DNA of 64,000 nt, taken from NCBI RefSeq assembly GCF_017086365.1, contig NZ_CP070969.1:1054001-1118000 (forward strand), written 5' to 3'. The notes under the pieces are model-generated. The model saw only the letters and a list, made by a program, of their open reading frames with translations, had not been told where the DNA came from and did not search any database. This document shows positions 33,468 to 41,084 of this stretch, in pieces (the stretch's first letter is position 1; each line of letters begins with the position of its first letter). The position numbers and the translations under genes were made by a program. The DNA comes from Paenibacillus tianjinensis. GTDB taxonomy: Bacteria; Bacillota; Bacilli; Paenibacillales; Paenibacillaceae.

Positions 33468-34157
33468 ATGCTGTTAGAGGTTATTGCCACTACAGTGGAG
33501 GATGCGGTAACAGCGGAGCGCTGCGGTGCTGACCGGATTGAACTGATTACAGGCATAAGCGAAGGCGGGCTGACTCCCAGCCTGGGGCTGATTGAGCAGG
33601 TGCGCCAGGCCGTGGCAATTCCGGTAAGAGTCATGGTGCGTCCGCATGCTCGCTCCTTCCATTACAGCAGCGAAGATGCCAAGACGATGCTGCGGGATAT
33701 CAGACATATTGCATCCGCCGGCAGCCTGTCACTGGTTATTGGCATGCTGCGCCCGGACAGAACGGTAGATGAGGAGCTGCTGAAGCGGCTGCTCTCGGCA
33801 GCGCAAGAGATGGAGATCACCTTTCACCGGGCTTTTGATCAGACCCGGGATCAGTTTGAGGCGCTTGAGATGTTGTCGAGTTACCCTCAGGTGACAGACA
33901 TTCTGACTTCCGGCGGGGAGAGCACGGCTCCGCAAGGTGCGGAGCGGATCGCGGAACTGCAGCGCCGATGTTTGGGGAAGCCGCTCTCTATTCTGGCCGG
34001 CAGCGGCTTAAGCACTGCCAATCTCAGCAGTTTCCTGCAGCAGACAGCAGTCACGCGGGTACACCTCGGCTCCGCAGTCAGGGTGAACGGGAACCCGCTC
34101 CTGCAGATAGATCCGCAGCGCCTAGTCGCTGTGCGTACCATCCTTGATCAGCGGTAA
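33468..34157 (+). CDS. cutC: CutC family protein
   Basis: 229 aa, a near-complete CutC TIM barrel. LLEVIATTVEDAVTAERCGA, DRIELITGISEGGLTPS, VMVRPHARSFHYSSED and TFHRAFDQTRD are family signatures, with ILTSGGESTAPQG further on. Once tied to copper homeostasis; the real substrate is unsettled. AAGGAGG lies before the ATG. A TATAAT at 33413-33418 may be its -10. Confidence 0.92.
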   Translation: MLLEVIATTVEDAVTAERCGADRIELITGISEGGLTPSLGLIEQVRQAVAIPVRVMVRPHARSFHYSSEDAKTMLRDIRHIASAGSLSLVIGMLRPDRTVDEELLKRLLSAAQEMEITFHRAFDQTRDQFEALEMLSSYPQVTDILTSGGESTAPQGAERIAELQRRCLGKPLSILAGSGLSTANLSSFLQQTAVTRVHLGSAVRVNGNPLLQIDPQRLVAVRTILDQR

Positions 34158-34232
34158 TGCCATGTCACGGCTTTGATTCAGAACTGTGGTTCAGTTTCTT
34201 TTAGTGAGAAGGAATTATCAAATAAAAGAAAA

Positions 34233-34270
34233 CAAAGAAGCTATTCAACACCCGTTGATTAGCTTCTTTG
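34233..34270 (+). terminator. Hairpin after cutC
   Basis: CAAAGAAGCTA (34233-34243) pairs with TAGCTTCTTTG (34260-34270), inner TTCAA/TTGAT. No T-run beyond the stem on the plus strand, so termination may be weak. Confidence 0.5.
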
Positions 34271-34351
34271 CGGTGGGGCTAGTACAGGCAGTAGCTTAAT
34301 AAACGGCCGCATTTTCCATTTGGGAGGTGCGGTGATTTTTTTGAGGGATTG

Positions 34352-34420
34352 TGTTATTAACAACTTGATAATATCAAAATCCTGTGTTACACTGGTGTTA
34401 ATAACAAACTGTTAATAACA
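34352..34420 (+). promoter_or_regulatory. Promoter of the SPFH operon with three TGTTAWTAACA palindromes
   Basis: SigA-type TTGATA (34365-34370), 17-bp spacer, TACACT (34388-34393). The perfect 11-bp palindrome TGTTAwTAACA occurs at 34352-34362 (ahead of the -35), 34396-34406 (start site) and 34410-34420 (leader). The positions suit a repressor. The regulator is not evident nearby. Confidence 0.75.
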
Positions 34421-34439
34421 TAAACGGGAGGTAATCATC

Positions 34440-35495
34440 ATGTTCGGATTCAGATTCGTGAAATTCCAGCCCAGCGAGTATGTGCTTAAGGTAAAGAACG
34501 GCAAGGTTGTGCGTGAAGGTGTAGGGCTTTCTTTTCATTATTATGCACCTACGACTTCAGTAATTGTGGTTCCGGTATCCTCGATCGATGTTCCGTTCAT
34601 GTTCGAAGAAATTACGAATGATTATCAGACGGTAACGGTGCAGGGACAGTTGACCTACCGGATTGTCGATTACCGCAAAACCACGCAAATCCTTAATTAC
34701 ACCTACAATTTGAAAAAGAATACTTATCTCTCCGACGATCCCAGCAAGCTGGCCCAGCGGGTAATCAATATCGCCAAAGTACTGACCAAGAAACAGCTGG
34801 AGCAGCTGCCGCTGCGTGAAGCGATCCAGTCAAGCGAGCGTCTGGCGAAGACTATTACCCAGGAAATTGAACGGAATGCAGAAATTGAGAAGCTGGGGAT
34901 CGAGCTGATGGGGCTCTCGATTCTGGCCATTGTGCCGAATAAAGAAACCCTCCGCGCACTGGAAGCCCAGGCCCGGGAGGAAATTCTCCGCAGCGCCGAC
35001 AATGCCCTGTATGAACGCCGCAATGCTTCGATTCAGCAGGAACGCCGGGTGAAGGAGAACGAGCTGAATACGGAGATCGCCGTGGAGACCAAGAAGAAGC
35101 AGATCCGAGAAACCCAGCTTGATGCCGAGCGGTTCGTGAAGCAGAAGCAGAATGAAATGAAGGAAGAGCAGCTCAGCTTCGATACGGCGCTGGAGGAGAA
35201 GAAACAGGAGCTGATTAGCCTGACGGTAGCCAACCACAAAGCTGAGGCGGATGCCAAAGCCTACGAGCTGTCGGCAGTGATGAATTCGCTGCAGGGCGTA
35301 TCGCCAAATGTGCTGCAGGCGCTCACCAATGTCGGCATGAAGCCGGATAAGCTGATTGCCATCGCATTCCAGGAGCTGGCCGAAAATGCCGGTAAGATCG
35401 GGCAGCTCAACATTACACCGGATCTGCTCCAGGGCATTATGGACGGTTCGGCAGGCGGCGGGACAGGTGCAGCGAGAGGAGCGGGAGGACGATGA
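34440..35495 (+). CDS. SPFH/band 7-like protein without membrane anchor
   Basis: 351 aa. The N-terminal SPFH fold (residues ~10-190) shows MFEEITNDYQTVTVQGQLTY and LGIELMGLSILAIVPNKETL. A long charged coiled coil follows (~190-290, QQERRVKENELNTEIAVETK), then a Gly/Ala tail. No membrane helix is visible, unlike flotillins and most stomatins. SPFH proteins assemble into ring-like scaffolds. GGGAGG lies before the ATG. It overlaps the NAD-kinase-like gene by 4 nt (ATGA), so the two are translated together; the purpose of the pair is not known. Confidence 0.85.
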   Translation: MFGFRFVKFQPSEYVLKVKNGKVVREGVGLSFHYYAPTTSVIVVPVSSIDVPFMFEEITNDYQTVTVQGQLTYRIVDYRKTTQILNYTYNLKKNTYLSDDPSKLAQRVINIAKVLTKKQLEQLPLREAIQSSERLAKTITQEIERNAEIEKLGIELMGLSILAIVPNKETLRALEAQAREEILRSADNALYERRNASIQQERRVKENELNTEIAVETKKKQIRETQLDAERFVKQKQNEMKEEQLSFDTALEEKKQELISLTVANHKAEADAKAYELSAVMNSLQGVSPNVLQALTNVGMKPDKLIAIAFQELAENAGKIGQLNITPDLLQGIMDGSAGGGTGAARGAGGR

Positions 35496-36469
35496 ACGGC
35501 GGGGACCGGATGTCGGAAAATAAAATTGTGCTGATCAAGCGCAAGACCCGGCTTGAAGAGCTGGTCGTCCGCTACAATACCATTCAGCAGGCCCAGTTCT
35601 ATATTGAACGGTTGGGTGCGGACTTCAGCGATTATATCAGCGAGGATTTGAACTACCGCAAGGCTGTGGAGACGGCGGTTATCGAGCTGAGTGCAGTTGG
35701 CCGGGTACATCTGCTGGAACGGCAGCATGTGCCGAATTTCATCTTTGGGGATGAAGACACAGTGGTTGTGGTGGGGCAGGACGGACTTGTGGCCAATACG
35801 CTGAAATACTTGCGTGAGCAGCCCCTGATCGGTGTGAATCCCGATCCTCAGCGCTGGGATGGTGTACTGCTGCCGTTCACGGTCAAGGATCTGCGGCTGC
35901 TGCTGCCGGATGTTTTCCGCGGCCGCCGAGAGGTGCGCGAGGTGACGCTGGCCAAGGCGGAGCTGAATGACGGTCAGAGCCTCTACGGTGTGAATGACCT
36001 GTTCATCGGACGCAAAACCCATGTGTCGGCACGATATCTGCTGCAGCTCAGCGGTACTGCCGAGCAGCAATCCTCCAGCGGCATCATCGTTTCCACCGGC
36101 ATGGGCTCTACCGGCTGGATGCGCAGCGTGCTTGCAGGAGCAGCAGGCATTGCCCGCAGTGCTGCCGGAATAGGGCTGGCAGCACCGGAGGCTGCAGCCG
36201 GACTGGCCGGAGCGGATGCTAGAGGACGGCTCGCCTGGGATCATCCCCACCTCTACTTTACGGTAAGGGAGCCTTTTCCCAGCCGGACGACATCTGCCGG
36301 ACTTGTGTTCGGACAGATCAGCAGCAATCAGCCGCTGCGGATTATTTCACAGATGCCGGAGGACGGGGTGATCTTCAGCGATGGCGTAGAAAGCGACTTT
36401 CTGGAGTTCAACTCGGGTGTGGAGGCGGTCATCAGTCTGGCCGAGAAGAGGGGGCGGCTGGTTGTATAA
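35492..36469 (+). CDS. NAD kinase-like protein, diverged
   Basis: 325 aa. It resembles ATP-NAD kinases, with altered motifs: the usual GGDGT appears as VVGQDGLVANTLKYL (residues ~93-108), the NE motif as YGVNDLFIGR, and the GSTAY loop as VSTGMGSTGWMRS (~203-215). The C-terminal FSDGVESDFLEFNSG fits the kinase fold. An Ala-rich insertion (~220-250) is unusual. The changed residues may alter substrate or activity. The start at 35492 overlaps the SPFH stop; an ATG at 35510 is an alternative. A terminator follows. Confidence 0.75.
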   Translation: MNGGDRMSENKIVLIKRKTRLEELVVRYNTIQQAQFYIERLGADFSDYISEDLNYRKAVETAVIELSAVGRVHLLERQHVPNFIFGDEDTVVVVGQDGLVANTLKYLREQPLIGVNPDPQRWDGVLLPFTVKDLRLLLPDVFRGRREVREVTLAKAELNDGQSLYGVNDLFIGRKTHVSARYLLQLSGTAEQQSSSGIIVSTGMGSTGWMRSVLAGAAGIARSAAGIGLAAPEAAAGLAGADARGRLAWDHPHLYFTVREPFPSRTTSAGLVFGQISSNQPLRIISQMPEDGVIFSDGVESDFLEFNSGVEAVISLAEKRGRLVV

Positions 36470-36474
36470 AATGC

Positions 36475-36513
36475 AAAGGCTGTCTCTGCAGACATCTGCG
36501 GGAGACAGCCTTT
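36475..36513. terminator. Bidirectional intrinsic terminator
   Basis: AAAGGCTGTCTC pairs with GAGACAGCCTTT (36502-36513), T-run on the right. It closes the SPFH operon and faces the reverse-strand gene beyond it. Confidence 0.85.
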
Positions 36514-36562
36514 TAAGTGTCAACGGTATTCAGAATAGCTCCTGATTACCTGCTGATTTCAA

Positions 36563-37117
36563 CTATTGAAAATTACGTCCCGTTCCCTGGTTCATGGAGG
36601 AACCGAAGTTTTGTCCCATCGAGCCCATAGCGCCGATCGAACCTATGGAACCCATAGAAGCATTGGAGCCAAAGGAAGTTGATGGCACTGAATGCATCGA
36701 AGTGCTTACAGGTGTTGTATGCAAAGGCTGCTGATTAAAGGAAGAATTGAAGGACGGGGTGAAACCCTGTGCTCCGGTATTATAGCTTGCTGCACCCGTA
36801 TTAAAGTGCGGGAGGCCGGTATTGAAGCTGGCAGCGCCGGTAGTATAACCGGTAGTCTGGGAGCTCTGCTCCAGCTGTCTCAGCGTCTGGGTTACCTGCT
36901 GCAGCTGTTGAACGGCAGTGTGGTGGCCCTGCAGCGCATTTTGAATGATCTGGCTGGCCTTGTGCTCGCGTTGAGCCAGTTCTTCCAGTTTCACGGCATT
37001 TTGCTGCTCCTGCTGGAGAAGATGCTGGTAATTCTGGCTGGCTTGCTGAGTCTGGGCGACAAGCTGCTGGATAATTTGCTCACATTGATTGATCTGGCTG
37101 GAAAGATTTGAGTTCAA
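36563..37117 (-). CDS. Low-complexity coiled-coil protein with NTG repeats, unknown
   Basis: 184 aa from a TTG at 37117 with AGGAGG 8 nt upstream; an ATG at 37150 lacks any binding site. The N-terminal half (~1-85) is a Gln-rich coiled coil (QIIQQLVAQTQQASQNYQHL). Then come short repeats ending in NTG (SFNTG, HFNTG, SYNTG) and a Ser/Gly/Met tail (SMGSIGSIGAMGSMGQNFG). It looks like a structural, perhaps spore-coat, protein, but no family is recognised. Confidence 0.6.
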   Translation of the reverse strand: MNSNLSSQINQCEQIIQQLVAQTQQASQNYQHLLQQEQQNAVKLEELAQREHKASQIIQNALQGHHTAVQQLQQVTQTLRQLEQSSQTTGYTTGAASFNTGLPHFNTGAASYNTGAQGFTPSFNSSFNQQPLHTTPVSTSMHSVPSTSFGSNASMGSIGSIGAMGSMGQNFGSSMNQGTGRNFQ

Positions 37118-37312
37118 AGGTTTTGCCTCCTTGGCTGTTTCATTTGTCATGCGGATTTATTATCTCTGGATTACGTGCGGACTATTCATGAGTTCAAATC
37201 TTGGACGGACTGTATCAAATAGGTACAGGCAGCGGTGCAACTATTGTGCAGCAGCTTCGTCTATTCTCACAAGCAGTTTCCAGTATCACCCATAACCTGG
37301 AGGTGGGGCAAC

Positions 37313-38236
37313 ATGAGTCTGCAAGGAACGGCCGGTCGGACAAAAGCTTATTCGCTGCGGAGCATCGTAATGTCACTTGTTTTTCTGCTGCTGTTTACGG
37401 CGTGCTTTACGGGTGCGGCATCAGCAGGGGCAGCGTCAGCAGCATCGAAGATGTCCACGGATCTGATCATCGTGAACAAGAAAACGAACAAACTGGGCTT
37501 TTTTAGAGGCGGCAAGCTGGAAAAGGTATTTCCGGTCGCCACAGGCAAAACCAAAAATCTGACCCCGGAGGGGACTTTCCGGATCGTGCTCAAAGTCAAG
37601 AACAGACCTTACTATAAAGAGCATATCCCCGGCGGCGATCCGGCCAATCCGCTCGGAGACCGCTGGCTCGGACTGGAAGTGAACGGTACCTACGGCACTA
37701 CCTATGCTATACACGGCAATAATAATGAATCCTCAATCGGCAAATATGTCAGTGCCGGCTGCATCCGGATGCATAATGATGACATTCACTGGCTGTATCC
37801 GCGCGTGGCCAAGTATACGACGGTTATCATCACTTCATCCAGCCAGAGCATGGAGAATATCGCCTCTAAGGCCGGTTATCTGCTGGGCACAAAAATTTTC
37901 GCCGGAACCTTTATCATTAACGGAGAGGCTGTAGCGCTGAAGTCTCCTTTTGTAGAGGAGAATTCCCGTGTCTACATTCCGCTTAGGGAAGCGGTGAGTC
38001 TGCTCGGAGGCAGCTTGAGTCAAGAAGCGGGGACTGGCGCACTTATGATCACCATCGGCGGCCAGACCGTGATTCATAAACCGCTGTCGGCTATAGCGAG
38101 GGTGAACGGTAAAGAGGTTGCTATGCTGGCTTCCCGGAATGTGGATGGCCGTCTGTATTTTCCGCTGGGCAGCTTGACACAACTCTTTGGACTGCCGTTC
38201 GTATGGGATGCCAATAAGGGGACAGTAGAGCTGTAA
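37313..38236 (+). CDS. L,D-transpeptidase (YkuD) with C-terminal copper-amine-oxidase-like domain
   Basis: 307 aa from the ATG at 37313 with GGAGG upstream. A hydrophobic signal (~17-45, SLRSIVMSLVFLLLFTACFT) is followed by the YkuD domain (~48-180): YAIHGNNNESSIG and the catalytic-Cys motif VSAGCIRMHNDDIHWLY. The C-terminal copper-amine-oxidase N-like module (~195-305) has ENSRVYIPLREAVSLLGGS and DGRLYFPLGSLTQLFG. It would form or edit 3-3 cross-links in peptidoglycan, outside the membrane. Confidence 0.9.
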   Translation: MSLQGTAGRTKAYSLRSIVMSLVFLLLFTACFTGAASAGAASAASKMSTDLIIVNKKTNKLGFFRGGKLEKVFPVATGKTKNLTPEGTFRIVLKVKNRPYYKEHIPGGDPANPLGDRWLGLEVNGTYGTTYAIHGNNNESSIGKYVSAGCIRMHNDDIHWLYPRVAKYTTVIITSSSQSMENIASKAGYLLGTKIFAGTFIINGEAVALKSPFVEENSRVYIPLREAVSLLGGSLSQEAGTGALMITIGGQTVIHKPLSAIARVNGKEVAMLASRNVDGRLYFPLGSLTQLFGLPFVWDANKGTVEL

Positions 38237-38342
38237 GGCGCTGATTTCGGCAGTGTGTTATAACATCCGCTGGAGAATCCCAGTGCGGAAATGGTATAAT
38301 TTTCAGCAGTATTCGAGTTATCGCACTGGGAGGCCTATAAGA

Positions 38343-39272
38343 ATGAGAGAAGAGCTAGTTGCACAACTGGAATTGTGGCATGAAGAGGATGAATTCCAGG
38401 AGATTGTGGATGCCATTATGGAGATTCCCGCAGAAGAAAGGGATTACGTGCTGACCAATCACTTGGGCAGGGCGCTGAATAATCTTGAGCGTTACGGAGA
38501 GGCGCTGGAGCAGTTCATGTCTGTCGAGGAGGAGGGCGTGGAGGATCCGCTCTGGCATTACCGTGTCGGATTCTGCAACTACTACCTGAAGCAGTATGAC
38601 AAAGCCGCAAGTGAATTCGAAATTGCGGACCGGCTCGATCCAGAAGACGAGGACACGCTGGAGTTTCTGGAGCTCAGCCGCCGCAAGGCTGCCAAGAAGG
38701 CTGCCAGAGAAGCCGCCGCAGACGCTGCAGCCAAAAAACCATCCGGCCCAAAACCCCTCCCCAAGTTTGATTCCGCTAATTTTTGGGATGACAGCGAGGA
38801 AGCGCTTGAGGATTATGTATCTGCACCGCTTACGGACGATATCATTGCGGCGGTGGAAGAAGAGCTGGTCTTCAAGCTGCCTGCATTCTATACCGCGATG
38901 ATGAAACAGCATAACGGCGGCATTCCCCGCAGCACCAAGTATGTATTGGGGAATGAAGCCGCTGCTGCCGGCAAAGACCATATTATCATTTCAGGCATCC
39001 GCGGAATCGGACGGGACAAGAAATATTCACTCTGCGGCGAACTGGGCAGCTGGGCTGTCATTGAGAATTGGGGCTATCCCGAATTTGGCGTAGTGATCTG
39101 CGACGCTCCTTCTGCGGGTCAAGGCGTAGTCATGCTGGACTACCGCTCCGGCGGAAATGACGGTGAGCCTGAAGTTGTGTATGTGGACCAGGAGAACAAC
39201 CGCAAGGTTACATATCTGGCGAAAAATTTCGAAACCTTCATCCGCGGTTTAGTGAAGGAAGATTCGGTTTAG
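38343..39272 (+). CDS. TPR-containing SMI1/KNR4-family protein
   Basis: 309 aa from the ATG at 38343 with GGAGG 8 nt upstream. An extended -10 (TGgTATAAT, 38292-38300) lies 43 bp ahead. The N-terminal ~125 residues resemble tetratricopeptide repeats (GRALNNLERYGEALEQFMSV, WHYRVGFCNYYLKQYDKA). An Ala/Lys-rich linker leads to the SMI1/KNR4 (SUKH) domain (~165-305: FKLPAFYTAMMKQHNGG, ENWGYPEFGVVICDAPSAGQ). SUKH proteins are often immunity proteins, but no toxin gene is next to it here, so the role is unknown. Confidence 0.82.
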   Translation: MREELVAQLELWHEEDEFQEIVDAIMEIPAEERDYVLTNHLGRALNNLERYGEALEQFMSVEEEGVEDPLWHYRVGFCNYYLKQYDKAASEFEIADRLDPEDEDTLEFLELSRRKAAKKAAREAAADAAAKKPSGPKPLPKFDSANFWDDSEEALEDYVSAPLTDDIIAAVEEELVFKLPAFYTAMMKQHNGGIPRSTKYVLGNEAAAAGKDHIIISGIRGIGRDKKYSLCGELGSWAVIENWGYPEFGVVICDAPSAGQGVVMLDYRSGGNDGEPEVVYVDQENNRKVTYLAKNFETFIRGLVKEDSV

Positions 39273-39321
39273 GACAGCTGCGGAACAGCTTCCATTAAGC
39301 CGGGGGCTTATAGCCTGCATG

Positions 39322-39362
39322 AAAAAGATGATTCCTGATGCTGGTCAGGGGTCGTCTTTTTT
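39322..39362 (+). terminator. Imperfect terminator after the SMI1/KNR4 gene
   Basis: AAAAGATGATTCCTGA pairs imperfectly with TCAGGGGTCGTCTTTT, followed by TTAG. Confidence 0.6.
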
Positions 39363-39406
39363 AGCTGGAAGCGATAAATTAATGTTACGCAAAAGGAGGT
39401 GCTGCT

Positions 39407-40135
39407 GTGCAGAGCATAGCTGTCATCACAGATATTCACGGGAACGCTGCGGCGCTTGAAGCGGTGCTGAAGGATATTTCGGGCAGGGGGCTCCGGCGGA
39501 TAGTCTGTCTGGGAGATGTGGTGGGGATCGGTCCGGATACGGACCGTGTCTTTGAACTTCTGCTGGCGCAAGAGGAGATCACGCTCATCACCGGCAATCA
39601 TGACATTGCTCTGCAGCGGGCGTTCCGCGGTGAGGAGCCGCCGCCAGGGCATCATGCGGAACGGGCGCATCACGAATGGCTGGCGCAAAGAATCAGTCCT
39701 CAATATATCGGGCTTATGAGTAAGTGGCCCATGTCGGAAACTGCATATATTGAGGGTGTGCCGCTGCTATTCACCCATTATCATCTCGGTCCTGACGGGT
39801 GGTACCTGCCTGTCGACTGGAGCCCGACGGCTGAGGGGCTGAATCAGCTGTATGCGGATACGCAGTACAGATTGGTTGCCTTTGGTCATCATCATGTGGT
39901 GCATCATTTTCATGCCGGGAAGGCCACCTTCTTCAATCCGGGGGCGCTTGGCTGTGCCCATTCAGAGCAGTCCATTGCCAAGTATGGTATCGTGACTGTC
40001 CAGAGCGGGAGGGTAACAGCCGAAACGGTGGAGATCGCCTATGACAACAGCGGGTTCCTCCGCTCGTATGAGCAGCTTGGCGTGCCGGATAAGGATGCGA
40101 TCCTGAGAATATTCCATGGGAGGGTTTCACATTAG
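39407..40135 (+). CDS. Metallophosphoesterase
   Basis: 242 aa from a GTG at 39407 with AGGAGG upstream. Metal and active-site motifs in order: VITDIHGN (DxH, ~7), VCLGDVVGIGPD (GD, ~35), ITGNHDIAL (GNHD, ~60), FTHYHLG (H, ~124), and VAFGHHHVVHHF (GHxH, ~160). It matches YfcE/diadenosine-tetraphosphatase-like phosphatases. The substrate cannot be told. Its last 5-20 bases overlap the following kinase gene. Confidence 0.9.
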   Translation: MQSIAVITDIHGNAAALEAVLKDISGRGLRRIVCLGDVVGIGPDTDRVFELLLAQEEITLITGNHDIALQRAFRGEEPPPGHHAERAHHEWLAQRISPQYIGLMSKWPMSETAYIEGVPLLFTHYHLGPDGWYLPVDWSPTAEGLNQLYADTQYRLVAFGHHHVVHHFHAGKATFFNPGALGCAHSEQSIAKYGIVTVQSGRVTAETVEIAYDNSGFLRSYEQLGVPDKDAILRIFHGRVSH

Positions 40136-40649
40136 AATCCGGATTATCGGCGGCTGCGGGAGCGGCAAATCCTTTATTGCCAGAGAGCTGTCGGAAAGGT
40201 ACGGCATACCGTATTTTGAAACCGATAATTTCGTTTGGGAGCGCGGACCTGAAGACAGCAGGCGTTCACCCGAAGCAAGAGATGCCCGTCTGCTGGAGGC
40301 TGTAGCAAGCAAAGAATGGATTATTGAAGGGGTGCACTACAAATGGGGAATAGAGAGCTTCCGGGCTGCGGACCTGATATTTGTGATCACTCCCAATAAA
40401 TATGTCAGGGATCTGCGGGTAGTACAGCGGTTTTTAAAGACGAATCTGGGCCTGGAGCAGCGTAATTACAGACAATCCCTGAAGAACCTCTATGTTATGT
40501 TGTTCGAGTGGAACAGGGACTTTGACCGCGAGGGTCTGCCGAAGATCCTAGAGCTGACAGAAGAGTTTGCCGTTAAGCGAATGGTAGTGAAGAAGAATCG
40601 TGATATTCTAAAAATTGTTGGCCAATACGCGAATCAAGGCCGTGGTTAG
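40131..40649 (+). CDS. P-loop kinase, FlaR/topology-modulation type, probable AUU start
   Basis: An adenylate-kinase-like small P-loop protein: IIGGCGSGKSFIARELSERYG is the Walker A, with YFETDNFVWERGPEDS and WIIEGVHYKWGI as family features. The start is unusual. The only ATG (40116) has no binding site, while GGAGG (40119-40123) sits 7 nt before an in-frame ATT at 40131, giving (M)RIRIIGGCGSGKS, the typical N-terminus. Length is then 172 aa. If ATG is used it is 177 aa. The substrate of this family is not known. Confidence 0.82.
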   Translation: MRIRIIGGCGSGKSFIARELSERYGIPYFETDNFVWERGPEDSRRSPEARDARLLEAVASKEWIIEGVHYKWGIESFRAADLIFVITPNKYVRDLRVVQRFLKTNLGLEQRNYRQSLKNLYVMLFEWNRDFDREGLPKILELTEEFAVKRMVVKKNRDILKIVGQYANQGRG

Positions 40650-40767
40650 GGGAGTCCATACCCGGAGACAATGATTATAATTATTCTTTACCTGGCTTCA
40701 CCGCTATCAGATTGGATATACTGTAGCCATCATTGAATACGGACAATTACGGAGGTTCACCCGACTG

Positions 40768-40779
40768 ATGAAGAACTAA
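40768..40779 (+). CDS. Three-codon leader reading frame (Met-Lys-Asn) upstream of the ABC-F gene
   Basis: ATG AAG AAC TAA with GGAGG at 40751-40755. A stalled ribosome here could tip the leader fold toward the antiterminator. Short leader frames of this kind are known for ABC-F genes. The 12-nt spacing is long. Confidence 0.4.
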   Translation: MKN

Positions 40780-40993
40780 CACGTTTCCTAATGAAGACCA
40801 GCTCACTTGTGATGTGCACTTTAGCACAAGCCACGGGACGCCCGCTAGCGGGTGTACGGTCAGGGATACGTGTGTCTGTCGGGACCTTTACGATGCTATA
40901 GTGGAACAGAACCGGGAACAGCAGCTGCCTGCTTCATAGGAGACTGCCCTTGGTGATGTTTTATTTAGCGCACTCCCTTCATACGTTTCCTGT

Positions 40994-41020
40994 ACCGCAG
41001 CCTGCTGGCTGCGGTTTTTT
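40994..41020 (+). terminator. Intrinsic terminator inside the ABC-F leader
   Basis: ACCGCAGCC TGCT GGCTGCGGT followed by TTTTT. It is 65 bp before the ABC-F start and would shut transcription off in the absence of an inducer. Confidence 0.85.
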
Positions 41021-41084
41021 GTTACTGTCCGCAGCACAGGCTTCAGTACGTAACAGATGATTTAAGGAAGCGGAGGCATGAAAG

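Larger units (their letters stand above)
40717..41020 (+). promoter_or_regulatory. Structured leader (attenuator) of the ABC-F gene
   Basis: TATACT at 40717-40722 is a -10 candidate (weak -35). A short frame ATG AAG AAC TAA (40768-40779) has GGAGG 12 nt ahead. A hairpin CGCCCGC/GCGGGTG lies at about 40840-40856. CAGCAGCTGC (40919-40928) can pair with GCAGCCTGCTG (40997-41007) with one bulged base, which would disrupt the terminator that follows. This is the layout of ribosome-mediated attenuation seen in front of antibiotic-resistance ABC-F genes. The rest of 40650-40717 holds nothing recognised. Confidence 0.65.

Noticed and set aside
31401..37170. CCAGAGATAAT seen three times (31403, 32648 on the other strand, 37155 on the other strand)
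   Set aside because: An 11-base match can recur by chance in 64 kb and the surroundings differ.
40791..40901. 36-codon frame in the ABC-F leader
   Set aside because: No Shine-Dalgarno before its ATG; the three-codon frame with GGAGG is a better leader candidate.
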